DNA from: Candidatus Omnitrophota bacterium
Lineage (GTDB): Bacteria > Omnitrophota > Omnitrophia > Omnitrophales > JACROU01
Length of the DNA: 64,000 nucleotides
Assembly: GCA_029261035.1 (NCBI GenBank)
Contig: JAJDCD010000008.1
Coordinates: 310,001 to 374,000, forward strand
Direction of reading: 5' to 3'
Each line of letters starts with the position of its first letter. Within the stretch, counting starts at the first letter, position 1. Both the position numbers and the translations under genes were made by a program. The notes below the pieces were generated by a model, which saw nothing but the letters and a program-made list of their open reading frames with translations, was not told the origin of the DNA and searched no databases. Shown here piece by piece: positions 1-8,471 of the stretch.

Positions 1-512
1 TAACGCGTATTTCTGACCCGTTCCAAACTACGAAATTGACGCCCTGCGATTAAATTCAGATTTGTTCCTGCTCGCTTATTCCAGTCCGCTTTAAAATTAA
101 AACCTTCAAAAGAACGATTTAAAGTGAGGTTCGTAAATTGTGTATAAAAATCACCAAAAGTTAATTGGTAATTTTTGTTATATAACTTTGAGGTTAACTG
201 TAAAAGATGGACATCTTGACGTGTATCTACTTGTTGATCGTCGGTTTTACGAACACGTATGTCGGTGTCCCATCTCCAACCATTCTTCAATTTCTTTCGT
301 GCATTTGCAATGAAGTCATTTGTTAAACTATAACCTTCATCTACAAAAGAAAGATTTTCATTCCCATCAATCTGAGAAAAACTTCCTGTCTCTATAATAC
401 TTCCTGAAATGCTTGTATCTAGGATTTCAATCTTCGCATAAGCAGGATTAAGAGAAAGAGCCAAAATAACCAAAAGTGCAATAAATGATTTTATTTTAAG
501 TTGTTTTTTCAT
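1..512 (-). CDS. Outer-membrane beta-barrel-like protein, C-terminus missing
   Basis: The gene runs off the left edge, so only the first 170 residues are seen. It opens with a signal peptide (MKKQLKIKSF, hydrophobic core, likely cleavage after AYA at residue 26). The mature part alternates polar and hydrophobic residues in short strands such as YQLTFGDFY, FNFKADWN and TNLNLIAG, which is how outer-membrane barrels look. It is the last gene of the minus-strand CHASE2/FecR operon, 12 bases after the small secreted gene. I infer a surface or porin-like partner of the FecR protein; the exact family cannot be named. Confidence 0.7.
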   Translation of the reverse strand, partial: MKKQLKIKSFIALLVILALSLNPAYAKIEILDTSISGSIIETGSFSQIDGNENLSFVDEGYSLTNDFIANARKKLKNGWRWDTDIRVRKTDDQQVDTRQDVHLLQLTSKLYNKNYQLTFGDFYTQFTNLTLNRSFEGFNFKADWNKRAGTNLNLIAGRQFRSLERVRNTR

Positions 513-524
513 AGGCTTATCCTA

Positions 525-863
525 TTAGACTTCAACTTCTTGTTTTATTCTTAATAATTCTCTATTCACCAACTCTGCTTTACTGCTAAGAGATAAGTTT
601 TCAGAATCTTCCCTGCCATCTAACAATTCAGAATCCGGTATCTTTGTTGGTTCAGGAACTTTCTTGCCCAAAACAACTCCTATAACTTGTTCCCCTGTGT
701 CCACAAGCTTTTCATCTACAATATTACCGGCACGGTTCAAACTGGCTACGTTTCCTTTACCATTAAAAAAAGCCGCATCGGTTTGCACGGCAAAAGCTGT
801 GCCTACAGATAAAACAACAATACATACAAATAAAGGTAATACTTTAAATAACTGTTTCATCAT
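525..863 (-). CDS. Small secreted protein of unknown function
   Basis: A 112-residue protein with a clear signal peptide (MMKQLFKVLPLFVCIVVLSV, likely cut after AFA). The mature part is charged and Glu-rich toward the C-terminus, with no Cys and no membrane segment. I do not recognise a family. It lies between the FecR gene (1 base away) and the outer-membrane barrel gene (12 bases away), so it is almost surely co-transcribed and exported with them. Its job is probably periplasmic, in the same envelope system. Confidence 0.75.
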   Translation of the reverse strand: MMKQLFKVLPLFVCIVVLSVGTAFAVQTDAAFFNGKGNVASLNRAGNIVDEKLVDTGEQVIGVVLGKKVPEPTKIPDSELLDGREDSENLSLSSKAELVNRELLRIKQEVEV

Positions 864-864
864 A

Positions 865-1344
865 TTAATAAACCTTTACTCTAAATGAAGTTCCTCTAGC
901 TCCAACAATTGCCGTAGGTGTTTTTACTTTAAATTGGGAACCAGAACGTGTTTTGGTATCAATAAGAATATTACCGATGGCTAAATCAAGAAGGGTTGAC
1001 TCTACACCGCTTTTTTCATCAAGAGACAAATCGCTAATCCTTAACTCACTGTTGTTAGCAACTTTAATCATTGAGTTCTGCCCCACACTCTCAATAGACA
1101 AAATAGCGGTTGCATTTGCCGTTGTGCGAACAGCGTCGTTTTGATTTAAAACAACACCTTTACGGGCAACTTTCCAATCTGTTTTATTTGCTTGAAGATA
1201 TTCGACGCGGCCATCTACATTAATCACTGTGGCTTGTCTTTGAACTTGTGCGTAGGAAAATGATGGGACTAAATTAACTAGTAAAAACGCGAGTGCTAAA
1301 AAGGATGAAACTTTAAGTAAAAATCCATTTTTTCTTAATGTCAT
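865..1344 (-). CDS. FecR-domain periplasmic protein
   Basis: FecR domains sit in the periplasm and often pass envelope signals or bind cell-wall or polymer ligands. The typical FecR ending is present (KTPTAIVGARGTSFRV), preceded by the core with VINVDGRVEYL and the stretch ending LAIGNILIDT. A signal peptide follows MTLRKNGFLLK. The frame is open to 1404, but the ATG at 1344 is preferred because GGAG lies about nine bases upstream and the signal peptide starts there. It follows the CHASE2-diguanylate cyclase gene, a pairing seen in many bacteria, and precedes a secreted protein and a barrel. Confidence 0.85.
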   Translation of the reverse strand: MTLRKNGFLLKVSSFLALAFLLVNLVPSFSYAQVQRQATVINVDGRVEYLQANKTDWKVARKGVVLNQNDAVRTTANATAILSIESVGQNSMIKVANNSELRISDLSLDEKSGVESTLLDLAIGNILIDTKTRSGSQFKVKTPTAIVGARGTSFRVKVY

Positions 1345-1446
1345 AATTTTTGACTCCATTAAGTTTTGGTCATTATGTCCTGTAGAAAGAGTTTCGTCCA
1401 CCAAATTATGAAACTTTAGTAAATAGTTTTGCGATTATAGGACGCT

Positions 1447-3198
1447 CTATTTATTGTCTTCAATACCTTCCTCACCCACACTCCCTTGTGGTTCTTTGGC
1501 TGCAAGAACTTTATTTCTACCTGTTTCTTTAGCCACATAAAGGGCATCATCCGCTCTTTTTATAAGTTCTGCTGTTGAAGCATCTCCTGCAATACAAGCA
1601 ACACCCGCACTAATCATTACGGTATGAGAAGTATTTCCATCCTTTATTTTATGAAGCTCTGTATTCTTCCTCATACGCTCAGCAATAATCATCGCTTCGT
1701 CTATACCTGTTCCTGGAAGTAAGACAATAAACTCCTCCCCACCATAACGTCCTACGATATCTAACTCTCGAACACTCAAACGAAATGTCTTAGCAACCTC
1801 TCTAAGAACTAAATCTCCTGTTTGGTGACCATACGTATCGTTAAATCCCTTAAAGTGATCAATGTCTGTCATCACTACAGAGAATATCTTATCCGGTTTA
1901 CTTTTTTGTTTTTTAAATTCTGCATCCAAGAATAGCTCGAAATGTCTTCGATTAAACAACCCTGTTAAACCATCCCTTGTTGCCAACTTCTCCAGACGTT
2001 TCTTCTCAACCGCTAAATGAATCTCTGAATAGAGAGTTGCAGAAATAAAATTAAGTAACACAGCTAATACTGGAGAAAGTATCGCAATCCAAACACCATA
2101 AAAAACTAATAGAACAAAACTCCCTAATAGATATAAAACAATCGTAGATAAAACCAGAACAATACTCGTTCCTGTCTTTTTCCTAAAGATTGCCATACTT
2201 GCAAATAACGACAAAACTAAAATAATAACAGCATTCCAAGCCTGACTTACAGGGTATATAAACTTTTGCGTCAAAAGATTTTGGATAATATTTGCATGAA
2301 CCCCCACCCCTGGATAAACTGGCTGCAAAGGAATAATCTTAATATCTGAAAGCCCCAAAGCCGTTAGACCAATAATCGCAACCTTCCCCTTAAGCTCATT
2401 CAAATCAATCATAGGCTCTTCACCCATCTGTTTTTGCTTAAACGCTTGAATAATCTCAAGAAAAGAATAGTGTTTAAAGGTATTCTTCCAACGCCCAACC
2501 CAGTTAATCCAAATACGATAACGGTTATCAATTGGAATAATAATATTGCCCCTTTCTTCCATAGGAACTTCTATCCACTTCCCTTTCTTAATAATTAAAT
2601 CCTCAAATAGGACCCCCCATTGATCCAAGCAAGCCTGAAACGAAATAGAAGGATATAATTGACCCCTTTTTTCAATTATTAAAGAAAATTGTCTGATAAC
2701 TCCATCATCCCCAGACTCTATATTGATATGGCCCATTCCTTTAAGCCAATCCCTAAACTGTTTAACGGGTTGATACTGAGTAGCATAACGAATAACCCCA
2801 TTTTCTTCAAAAGCCTCAAAAGCATAAGGAAGGTAGACTATCGGGTTTTGTTTTAGAGCGATCTCAAAAAGATTATCTTCTTCTGGAGGAGAGCTTTCCG
2901 TGAATAAAATATCGTAGACAACCTGCTTGACTTCAAGCTGGTTAAGAATAGAAACAATAGCAGCGTGATATTTTCGAGCCCATGGCCATCGACCAAAAGC
3001 CTTAATTCCATCCTCCGCCACTTCAATCAGAACAATTTGGGGATGTGATTGTTGCTCGGGTTTAATTTTTTGGAAGAAATCATACGAAAGAAGTTCTAGA
3101 GGTCTTAGAAGATGAAACAAAAATAATGAAAGAATCAAAAGACTACCAAGAAACCCAAATACTATTTTTATATCACCACTTCGAAATTTCAGTCCCAT
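1447..3198 (-). CDS. CHASE2-domain diguanylate cyclase
   Basis: Makes cyclic di-GMP in response to an extracytoplasmic signal. Order: N-terminal membrane helix, periplasmic CHASE2 sensor domain (roughly residues 45-320), three closely spaced membrane helices, then a GGDEF domain with the intact active-site motif GRYGGEEF and the LTGLFNRR lead-in. The frame is open to 3228, but the ATG at 3198 has AAGGA four bases upstream and is the better start. It is the first gene of the operon that carries FecR and the outer-membrane barrel, so the sensed ligand is probably in the envelope. The ligand itself cannot be told. Confidence 0.92.
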   Translation of the reverse strand: MGLKFRSGDIKIVFGFLGSLLILSLFLFHLLRPLELLSYDFFQKIKPEQQSHPQIVLIEVAEDGIKAFGRWPWARKYHAAIVSILNQLEVKQVVYDILFTESSPPEEDNLFEIALKQNPIVYLPYAFEAFEENGVIRYATQYQPVKQFRDWLKGMGHINIESGDDGVIRQFSLIIEKRGQLYPSISFQACLDQWGVLFEDLIIKKGKWIEVPMEERGNIIIPIDNRYRIWINWVGRWKNTFKHYSFLEIIQAFKQKQMGEEPMIDLNELKGKVAIIGLTALGLSDIKIIPLQPVYPGVGVHANIIQNLLTQKFIYPVSQAWNAVIILVLSLFASMAIFRKKTGTSIVLVLSTIVLYLLGSFVLLVFYGVWIAILSPVLAVLLNFISATLYSEIHLAVEKKRLEKLATRDGLTGLFNRRHFELFLDAEFKKQKSKPDKIFSVVMTDIDHFKGFNDTYGHQTGDLVLREVAKTFRLSVRELDIVGRYGGEEFIVLLPGTGIDEAMIIAERMRKNTELHKIKDGNTSHTVMISAGVACIAGDASTAELIKRADDALYVAKETGRNKVLAAKEPQGSVGEEGIEDNK

Positions 3199-3213
3199 AA
3201 GGTCCTTCACAAT

Positions 3214-3284
3214 GTCACCCTCGAACATTTTATCGAGGATCTAGATATTAAAGAAAACTGGATTCCCACTTTCACGAGAATGAC
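3214..3284. repeat. Palindromic repeat family A, two facing copies
   Basis: Two copies in opposite orientation: 3214-3244 (GTCACCCTCGA, loop, TCGAGGATCTAG) and 3258-3284 (CTGGATTCCC ... GAGAATGAC). Each is a GTCAT/CTGGAT-flanked imperfect hairpin. Related copies are at 18995, 24759 and 29123. The first overlaps the start region of the CHASE2 gene. Confidence 0.7.
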
Positions 3285-3312
3285 AAAACTAGAGTTTAGC
3301 AACCACAGGTTT

Positions 3313-3810
3313 TTATATTTGAGTTCTTAAAAATTCAGAAAGCTCATTATAATTTTTAACTTCAACCGTTGGAACAATATTAAGGTTTTTTGATTTCTCA
3401 TCATGCCGATCACGCCAATGCAAATAAATACTACTTAATCCAGAATCCACAGCACCTTTAATATCCGTATCAAGCCGATCACCTATCATAACGACTTCTT
3501 CTGGATTTAAATTAAGAGCATCTAAAGCAATCTTATATAATTTAGGGTCTGGTTTAGCTACTCCCATGTCCAAAGAAGTAATCACACGATGAAAATATTG
3601 AGAAAAATTTAGTTGTTCTAAAAGAGACTGAATATCAGCTTCTCTGGAATGAATGGTATTCGACAGAATGATAATAGGACATTTAGTAGAAAATTCAGAC
3701 AAAAAAGCTTCTACGCCCTCCACGATTTCCAAATCCATATCGGACAGTTTTTTACCTTCTTCTTCTACAACAACAGTATCTCCGAAATCCATTAAAATTG
3801 CTTTTATCAT
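3313..3810 (-). CDS. HAD-family phosphatase
   Basis: A 165-residue haloacid dehalogenase-like hydrolase. Motif I is MDFGDTV (nucleophile Asp8, second Asp11), motif II is IILSNT, motif III Lys is in KPDPKLYKIA, and motif IV is VVMIGDRLDTDI. The cap is minimal, so it is a small single-domain enzyme like the YjjG/phosphoglycolate group. The substrate, probably a small phosphorylated metabolite, cannot be told. It stands alone between repeat clusters with a gap of over 100 bases on both sides. Confidence 0.88.
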   Translation of the reverse strand: MIKAILMDFGDTVVVEEEGKKLSDMDLEIVEGVEAFLSEFSTKCPIIILSNTIHSREADIQSLLEQLNFSQYFHRVITSLDMGVAKPDPKLYKIALDALNLNPEEVVMIGDRLDTDIKGAVDSGLSSIYLHWRDRHDEKSKNLNIVPTVEVKNYNELSEFLRTQI

Positions 3811-3832
3811 TAAGCTTTCTTCCTCAACAAGG

Positions 3833-3940
3833 TGTCATTGCGAAGCTGCTGACATTTGGGCCGTGGCAATCTCTGACAATGGGGGCTTCCCAAGATACCT
3901 GAGATTGCCACGACTCTTTTATTCTGTGTCTCGCAATGAC
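3833..3940. repeat. Palindromic repeat family B, inverted pair
   Basis: A 108-base element bounded by GTCATTGCGA and TCGCAATGAC, with inner facing blocks CCGTGGCAATCTC and GAGATTGCCACG. It consists of two family-B units in opposite orientation and could fold into one long hairpin. Single units occur at 18864, 18931 and 27046. Confidence 0.75.
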
Positions 3941-3968
3941 ATTCAATAGAAATTATTAAATTCAACTC

Positions 3969-6215
3969 TTACGTTCCGTTTACTTTACTAAAAATAGATT
4001 GATAAAACTCCTGAAAACCTTGCTTCCATTTACCTGCTGAAAAATACGTAAATGCTAATTTCTGCCGAGTTTGCTTTGAATTTTTTAAAGCTAAAGCCTT
4101 TAAAAAATTCCTCTCTGCCTTATCTGCTTTTTTTAGTTTCAAATAAGCATCTCCCAGATTGACATATGCATCTACATTTTGAGGATCAATGTCAATTGAA
4201 ACCAAATAACTTTTTTCAGCTAAAAAATATTTTTTTCCTGCCAAATACACATTTGCAAGTTCGTAATGTGCTAAATTAGCATTGGGATTAGCATGAATTA
4301 ATTTGACCAGCAAATCCTCTGCCTTTAAATAGTCTTTTTGCAAACGCAACATCTTAGAAAGACCAACCACTGCTGTTTGATTATTCTGATCCCAATCGAG
4401 TATTTGCTTATAAATCTTTATCGCTCTCTCTGTATCTTCTTGCTCTTTAGCTATTTCAGCAATTTTGAAATACGCTTTTAATTGTTTCGGTTTCAAACGA
4501 ATACATCGATCATATGCCAAAACAGCTTCTTCGGTCTTACCTAAATTTCTCAACGTGTTAGCGTATTGATAAAAATTCTCCGCAGACTTCGGGTTACTTT
4601 CTGTTGCTTTCAGAAATGCTTCTTCTGCTTTTTCTAAGAGCCCTTGTTCTAAATAAATAAATCCCATATCATGATATGCTAAATCAAAATCGCTCTTTTC
4701 TTCAACAATCTTCTGATAAGCCAACAACGCTTCTTCGTACTTCTTTTGATTTAAGAGTTCATAAGCCTTTTCATATTCCGACTGTACTTTAATCAGCTTA
4801 TTAAGAGATTCAATTCCAGATAAAATTTCAGGCTGTGCAGGTCGTATTCGGTTTGCTTCCTTGTAATGAAACAATGCTCTTTTGTATTGTTCTAAATCAG
4901 AATAAATAATAGCTAAGTTTAAATGAGCTTCAAAAAAACGAGAGTTTAATTTCAAAGCTTTTTGATATGCGTTCACCGCTCGAATACTTTCTTGCAACAA
5001 GGAGTATGTCCGTGCTAAATCAAAATAATAAATAGGTTCATCCGACTTTAACTTAATAGCCTTTTTTAAACTCAATACGGCTTCGTGATAATTTGTAAGT
5101 CGATTCAACATAATACCAACCCTCCAATAAATACGAGAGTTATTAGGCTCCACTGAAATAGCTTTTTCGTAAAGCTGAATTGAGTTTTCAAACTGCCCCT
5201 GATCACTATAAATAGTTCCTAAGAACAAAAGCGACGGAACATCCTTGGGGTAACTTTGTATAAGAACATTAAAATACTCAATAGATTCTTCAATACGGCC
5301 CGACTTCTGAAGGATCCACCCTTTCAAATGTTTATACTCCATCTGATCTGGATTTAATTGAATAGCCTTTTCAATACTCTGTTCTGAAAGACTCCATTGA
5401 TTCTGATTAAAATAATTTAATGAAATTTGATAATGCGCAACATCCACTTCTGGCATTTTATCTATAATACCCTGATATACCTTTGTTGATTCATCTATCT
5501 CGCCTTTATTCCTCAACTCTAATGCTTTGTCTAATTTAGACTCAATATGAATTAAATCTTTAAGGGAATTCATCACCTCTACCACCTCAGGGTGGTTTGG
5601 TTCTATCTCCAAAGCTTTTTCGTAATATCTCGTTGCATCGTTAAACAAATTAAGCTGTTCTGAAACAATTGCTAAATTCAAATACGCTTCATAAAAAACT
5701 GGATTCAAATCTAATGCTTTCAAATAAAGCTCTTTTGCTTTTTTAAATTGCTTCTGCAAAAAATACGTATACCCCAAATCAAAATAATAGAACGCTTCAT
5801 TTGGATTCTTTTCAATAGCAATCTCAAAGTTTTTAATAGCTAAATCGTATTGACCAATTTTGTTTTGCACGATACCCACATTTCGATAGGACTCTGCTAT
5901 CGAAGGATCAACCTCAATCGACTTTCCGAAGCTTTGAAGAGCATAATCCAGCTTACCTATTTGCACTTGCAAAACTCCATAGTTTAAATAAACATAAGGA
6001 TTCACTGAACCTTGCTGCACAATTGCCTGGTATAAGGCTTCTGCTTTTTCCAAGTCCTGAGATCGGTGAGCTGCCAGAGCTTCTTCTAAGTCTTGATCTT
6101 GTTCTGTAATGGAATTTTGGTTCACTTCTTCTTGGGCTAAAACGATAGGACTGCTAAACACATACGCTATTACAAAAAGTAGGACAAAGAAGATTGAAGG
6201 ATTAATTCGTCTCAT
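3969..6215 (-). CDS. Large secreted TPR-repeat protein
   Basis: A 748-residue protein made almost wholly of 34-residue tetratricopeptide repeats after an N-terminal signal peptide (MRRINPSIFFVLLFVIAYVF, likely cut after LAQ). Repeats show the usual pattern W/Y-LG-Y-A-P (for example AYVNLGDAYLKLKKADKAE). The array is broken into blocks by short non-repeat stretches (IHIESKLDKALEL near 220, VQSEYEKAYELL near 490). TPR arrays bind protein partners; in the periplasm or at the outer membrane they often scaffold envelope or polysaccharide machinery. The neighbouring methyltransferase is 38 bases upstream and likely co-transcribed. Confidence 0.9.
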   Translation of the reverse strand: MRRINPSIFFVLLFVIAYVFSSPIVLAQEEVNQNSITEQDQDLEEALAAHRSQDLEKAEALYQAIVQQGSVNPYVYLNYGVLQVQIGKLDYALQSFGKSIEVDPSIAESYRNVGIVQNKIGQYDLAIKNFEIAIEKNPNEAFYYFDLGYTYFLQKQFKKAKELYLKALDLNPVFYEAYLNLAIVSEQLNLFNDATRYYEKALEIEPNHPEVVEVMNSLKDLIHIESKLDKALELRNKGEIDESTKVYQGIIDKMPEVDVAHYQISLNYFNQNQWSLSEQSIEKAIQLNPDQMEYKHLKGWILQKSGRIEESIEYFNVLIQSYPKDVPSLLFLGTIYSDQGQFENSIQLYEKAISVEPNNSRIYWRVGIMLNRLTNYHEAVLSLKKAIKLKSDEPIYYFDLARTYSLLQESIRAVNAYQKALKLNSRFFEAHLNLAIIYSDLEQYKRALFHYKEANRIRPAQPEILSGIESLNKLIKVQSEYEKAYELLNQKKYEEALLAYQKIVEEKSDFDLAYHDMGFIYLEQGLLEKAEEAFLKATESNPKSAENFYQYANTLRNLGKTEEAVLAYDRCIRLKPKQLKAYFKIAEIAKEQEDTERAIKIYKQILDWDQNNQTAVVGLSKMLRLQKDYLKAEDLLVKLIHANPNANLAHYELANVYLAGKKYFLAEKSYLVSIDIDPQNVDAYVNLGDAYLKLKKADKAERNFLKALALKNSKQTRQKLAFTYFSAGKWKQGFQEFYQSIFSKVNGT

Positions 6216-6253
6216 GAAAAAACTTTTCTTTGTTGGTTAAACAGAAAGGAAAA

Positions 6254-7168
6254 CTAATGTGTATGAGCAACAATTAGGTTAAAAATACCTGAAGGTTCGG
6301 GAAATACATGAAACTTCTTGTACCCATACTTAGACAACATTTTCTTTAACGTTTCTGGAGATCTATAATTTAAATAAAAATTCATCGTTTTATTTAAAAA
6401 ACGTTCAATTCCATGCTTGGGCTCATTCGAGCTAATCAAAATAGAACTCGAACTTTGATTTCTAAATTGGCTGATATGACTGAATAATTTATCCACCGCC
6501 TCATCAGACATATATTCTACAAGACCGATCATTTTAGTTAAATGTGGAGCAATATCTAACTTGTCTTTAACTTCTGTAGCTTCTGATTGTATAAACTTAA
6601 CATTTTCATTCAATCCAAATTCCACACTTTTTTTATTTCCGTAATCAATAGCTTCCTGACTTAAATCAAAAAGACGCGCTTGAATTCCTTTGATATTATC
6701 TTTCTCTTTATATATAGACTCCAAAATGTTATTACCCGAACCCGATCCAATAGCGACCATTTCCATAGTTTGATTTTTACCATAAACCTGGATGATGTGC
6801 TGTAACGTATTAACTACTAATTGCTGCCTATTCCTCAGCGCTTGTGGCCAAGAATTATATCGATTAATAATCTTATCCATCCAATTGCTATACTCAACAT
6901 TATAATGGGTTAACATTGCTTCCCAACTGCCAGGTCCCTCATAAAGACTTTTTATAATGGAGCTTCGTGTGATAAACCAAAACGCCTTTAATATGGGACG
7001 TACCCCCACATAATTCGTGAAAGGATTGAAAATAAATTTCTTCAAAAATTTATCGATTGGATGCACTTTTTTAAGGTTTAAACCCCTATGATCAAAGTTA
7101 AAATCATCATAGCCAATTACAGACTCAGAAGCCTTAATCGTTGAAATGTTTTCTTGCTCTTCAGACAT
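6254..7168 (-). CDS. Class I SAM-dependent methyltransferase
   Basis: A 304-residue cytoplasmic protein. The SAM-binding motif I is AIGSGSGNN (residues 139-147), followed by an acidic post-I residue region (ARLFDLSQEAI) and FIQSEATEV. The first 130 residues are a lipid- or substrate-facing helical region with aromatic clusters. Conserved Tyr in LVEYMSD may be the post-IV site. The substrate is unknown; it resembles uncharacterised lipid- or natural-product-type methyltransferases. It heads a two-gene unit with the TPR protein. Confidence 0.8.
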   Translation of the reverse strand: MSEEQENISTIKASESVIGYDDFNFDHRGLNLKKVHPIDKFLKKFIFNPFTNYVGVRPILKAFWFITRSSIIKSLYEGPGSWEAMLTHYNVEYSNWMDKIINRYNSWPQALRNRQQLVVNTLQHIIQVYGKNQTMEMVAIGSGSGNNILESIYKEKDNIKGIQARLFDLSQEAIDYGNKKSVEFGLNENVKFIQSEATEVKDKLDIAPHLTKMIGLVEYMSDEAVDKLFSHISQFRNQSSSSILISSNEPKHGIERFLNKTMNFYLNYRSPETLKKMLSKYGYKKFHVFPEPSGIFNLIVAHTH

Positions 7169-7334
7169 AAAATAGAACCCTCTCTCTCAATAGAAGACTA
7201 AATAGTATTATCGGTTTGAAACCTACTTCTTTTGAGGAATATTGCAATTTCCTAATTATAGCAGTGAAATGCTCGAATACAAGGTACGAGTTCACTAAAA
7301 CCTTTTAGATAAAAGACTTAGAATTAAATTATTT

Positions 7335-7586
7335 TCAACAACCCCTTCTAGACCCGCTAGAAGCCCCTAAACTAAACTGCCACTTGGGGGACTCTTCTTC
7401 TTTTCTTAGCTCAGAAGCATCAATATCAATACGCTCAGGTTCCTCGTTCTGGATCTTTATGAAGATAGGCTTTGGCGATGGTTTAGATACAGTAGGCTTA
7501 TTTACGCTTTTCTGAGGCTCTTGGGCATATAGATAAGGATTATTTAGGGATATCACCATGAATATCAATAACACAAATTTGCTCAT
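7335..7586 (-). CDS. Small secreted Lys/Pro-rich protein
   Basis: An 83-residue protein with a signal peptide (MSKFVLLIFMVISL, likely cut after LYAQ). The mature part is a Lys/Pro-rich linker (SVNKPTVSKPSPKP) followed by a charged stretch, and it ends in GASSGSRRGC. No family recognised. It stands alone; the upstream gene at 7815 is divergent. Start at 7586 gives the signal peptide directly. Confidence 0.6.
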   Translation of the reverse strand: MSKFVLLIFMVISLNNPYLYAQEPQKSVNKPTVSKPSPKPIFIKIQNEEPERIDIDASELRKEEESPKWQFSLGASSGSRRGC

Positions 7587-7814
7587 AAACTAATAGTAAC
7601 ACACCCAACTAATCCTAACACTACAGATTAATTAACTCATAACTCATTTAAATATATATAGTTACATAATATTTAACCCTTAGCATCCTACTTCCCTTAA
7701 ATAAGCTTATTCATCTAAGTTATTTCATAGTATGAGTTTAAAGATAAAAATCTTCAAAACTGGCATTTCCATTAAGAGCTGTTATATTTCTTTTAAGGTG
7801 AAAAAGATAAATCA

Positions 7815-8453
7815 ATGATAAAAAGTATTTTTATTCCCGCAATTGTCTTATATTTAGCGATCCCAAAAATCGAGACTTCAGCTGTAAGCGTACCTCAAAT
7901 TTCTCAGCTTCAAAAACAGCTCCTGGATCAAGGTCGTGTCCTAGTTGAAGAAGTAGCCACTCCACATAAAAGTGGACAGACTTTTAAGGCTATCACTCTG
8001 GTTGATGCCAGCGTTAATGATGTATATAAAATTTTAACTCAATTCAAAAACCACAAAGGTTTTATGCCTAATGTAGGTTCTTCAGATGTTATTGAAAAAA
8101 ACAAAAAATCTGCACTCATCAATTACACTCTTAATTTACCTTTAAATCAAACAAAGCGTTACCGCATTCAAACCGAATTTAAGAAACACAAAGATGAAGC
8201 ATTGATTCAATGGAAAAAATCGGAATGGCCCGAACTAACAGAGAAAGAAACAATTGCAGATACGGAAGGTTATTGGCTTATTAAAAATGATCCTCAATTT
8301 CAAAACAAAACGCTTTTAATCTACCAACTTTACGCAGATCCAGGACATGTACCGTCTGGATTTAAATGGATTGTAGATCGCGTTTCCAAACAATGCATTC
8401 CAGATACGGTCGCCGCAACAAGAGATTACATCCACAAAAAGTTTAATCGATAA
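7815..8453 (+). CDS. Secreted SRPBCC/START-like protein
   Basis: A 212-residue protein with an N-terminal signal sequence (MIKSIFIPAIVLYLAIP). The body fits the SRPBCC (polyketide cyclase/START) helix-grip fold: FKAITLVDASVNDVYKIL, a central region with LPLNQTKRYRIQTEF, YWLI, and a long C-terminal helix after PDTVAATRDYI. Such domains bind a hydrophobic ligand. AAGGTG lies just upstream of the start. It is a lone plus-strand gene among minus-strand genes; its 3' end faces the giant protein gene 18 bases away. Confidence 0.75.
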   Translation: MIKSIFIPAIVLYLAIPKIETSAVSVPQISQLQKQLLDQGRVLVEEVATPHKSGQTFKAITLVDASVNDVYKILTQFKNHKGFMPNVGSSDVIEKNKKSALINYTLNLPLNQTKRYRIQTEFKKHKDEALIQWKKSEWPELTEKETIADTEGYWLIKNDPQFQNKTLLIYQLYADPGHVPSGFKWIVDRVSKQCIPDTVAATRDYIHKKFNR

Positions 8454-8471
8454 GCAAAAGAAAATACAGAT

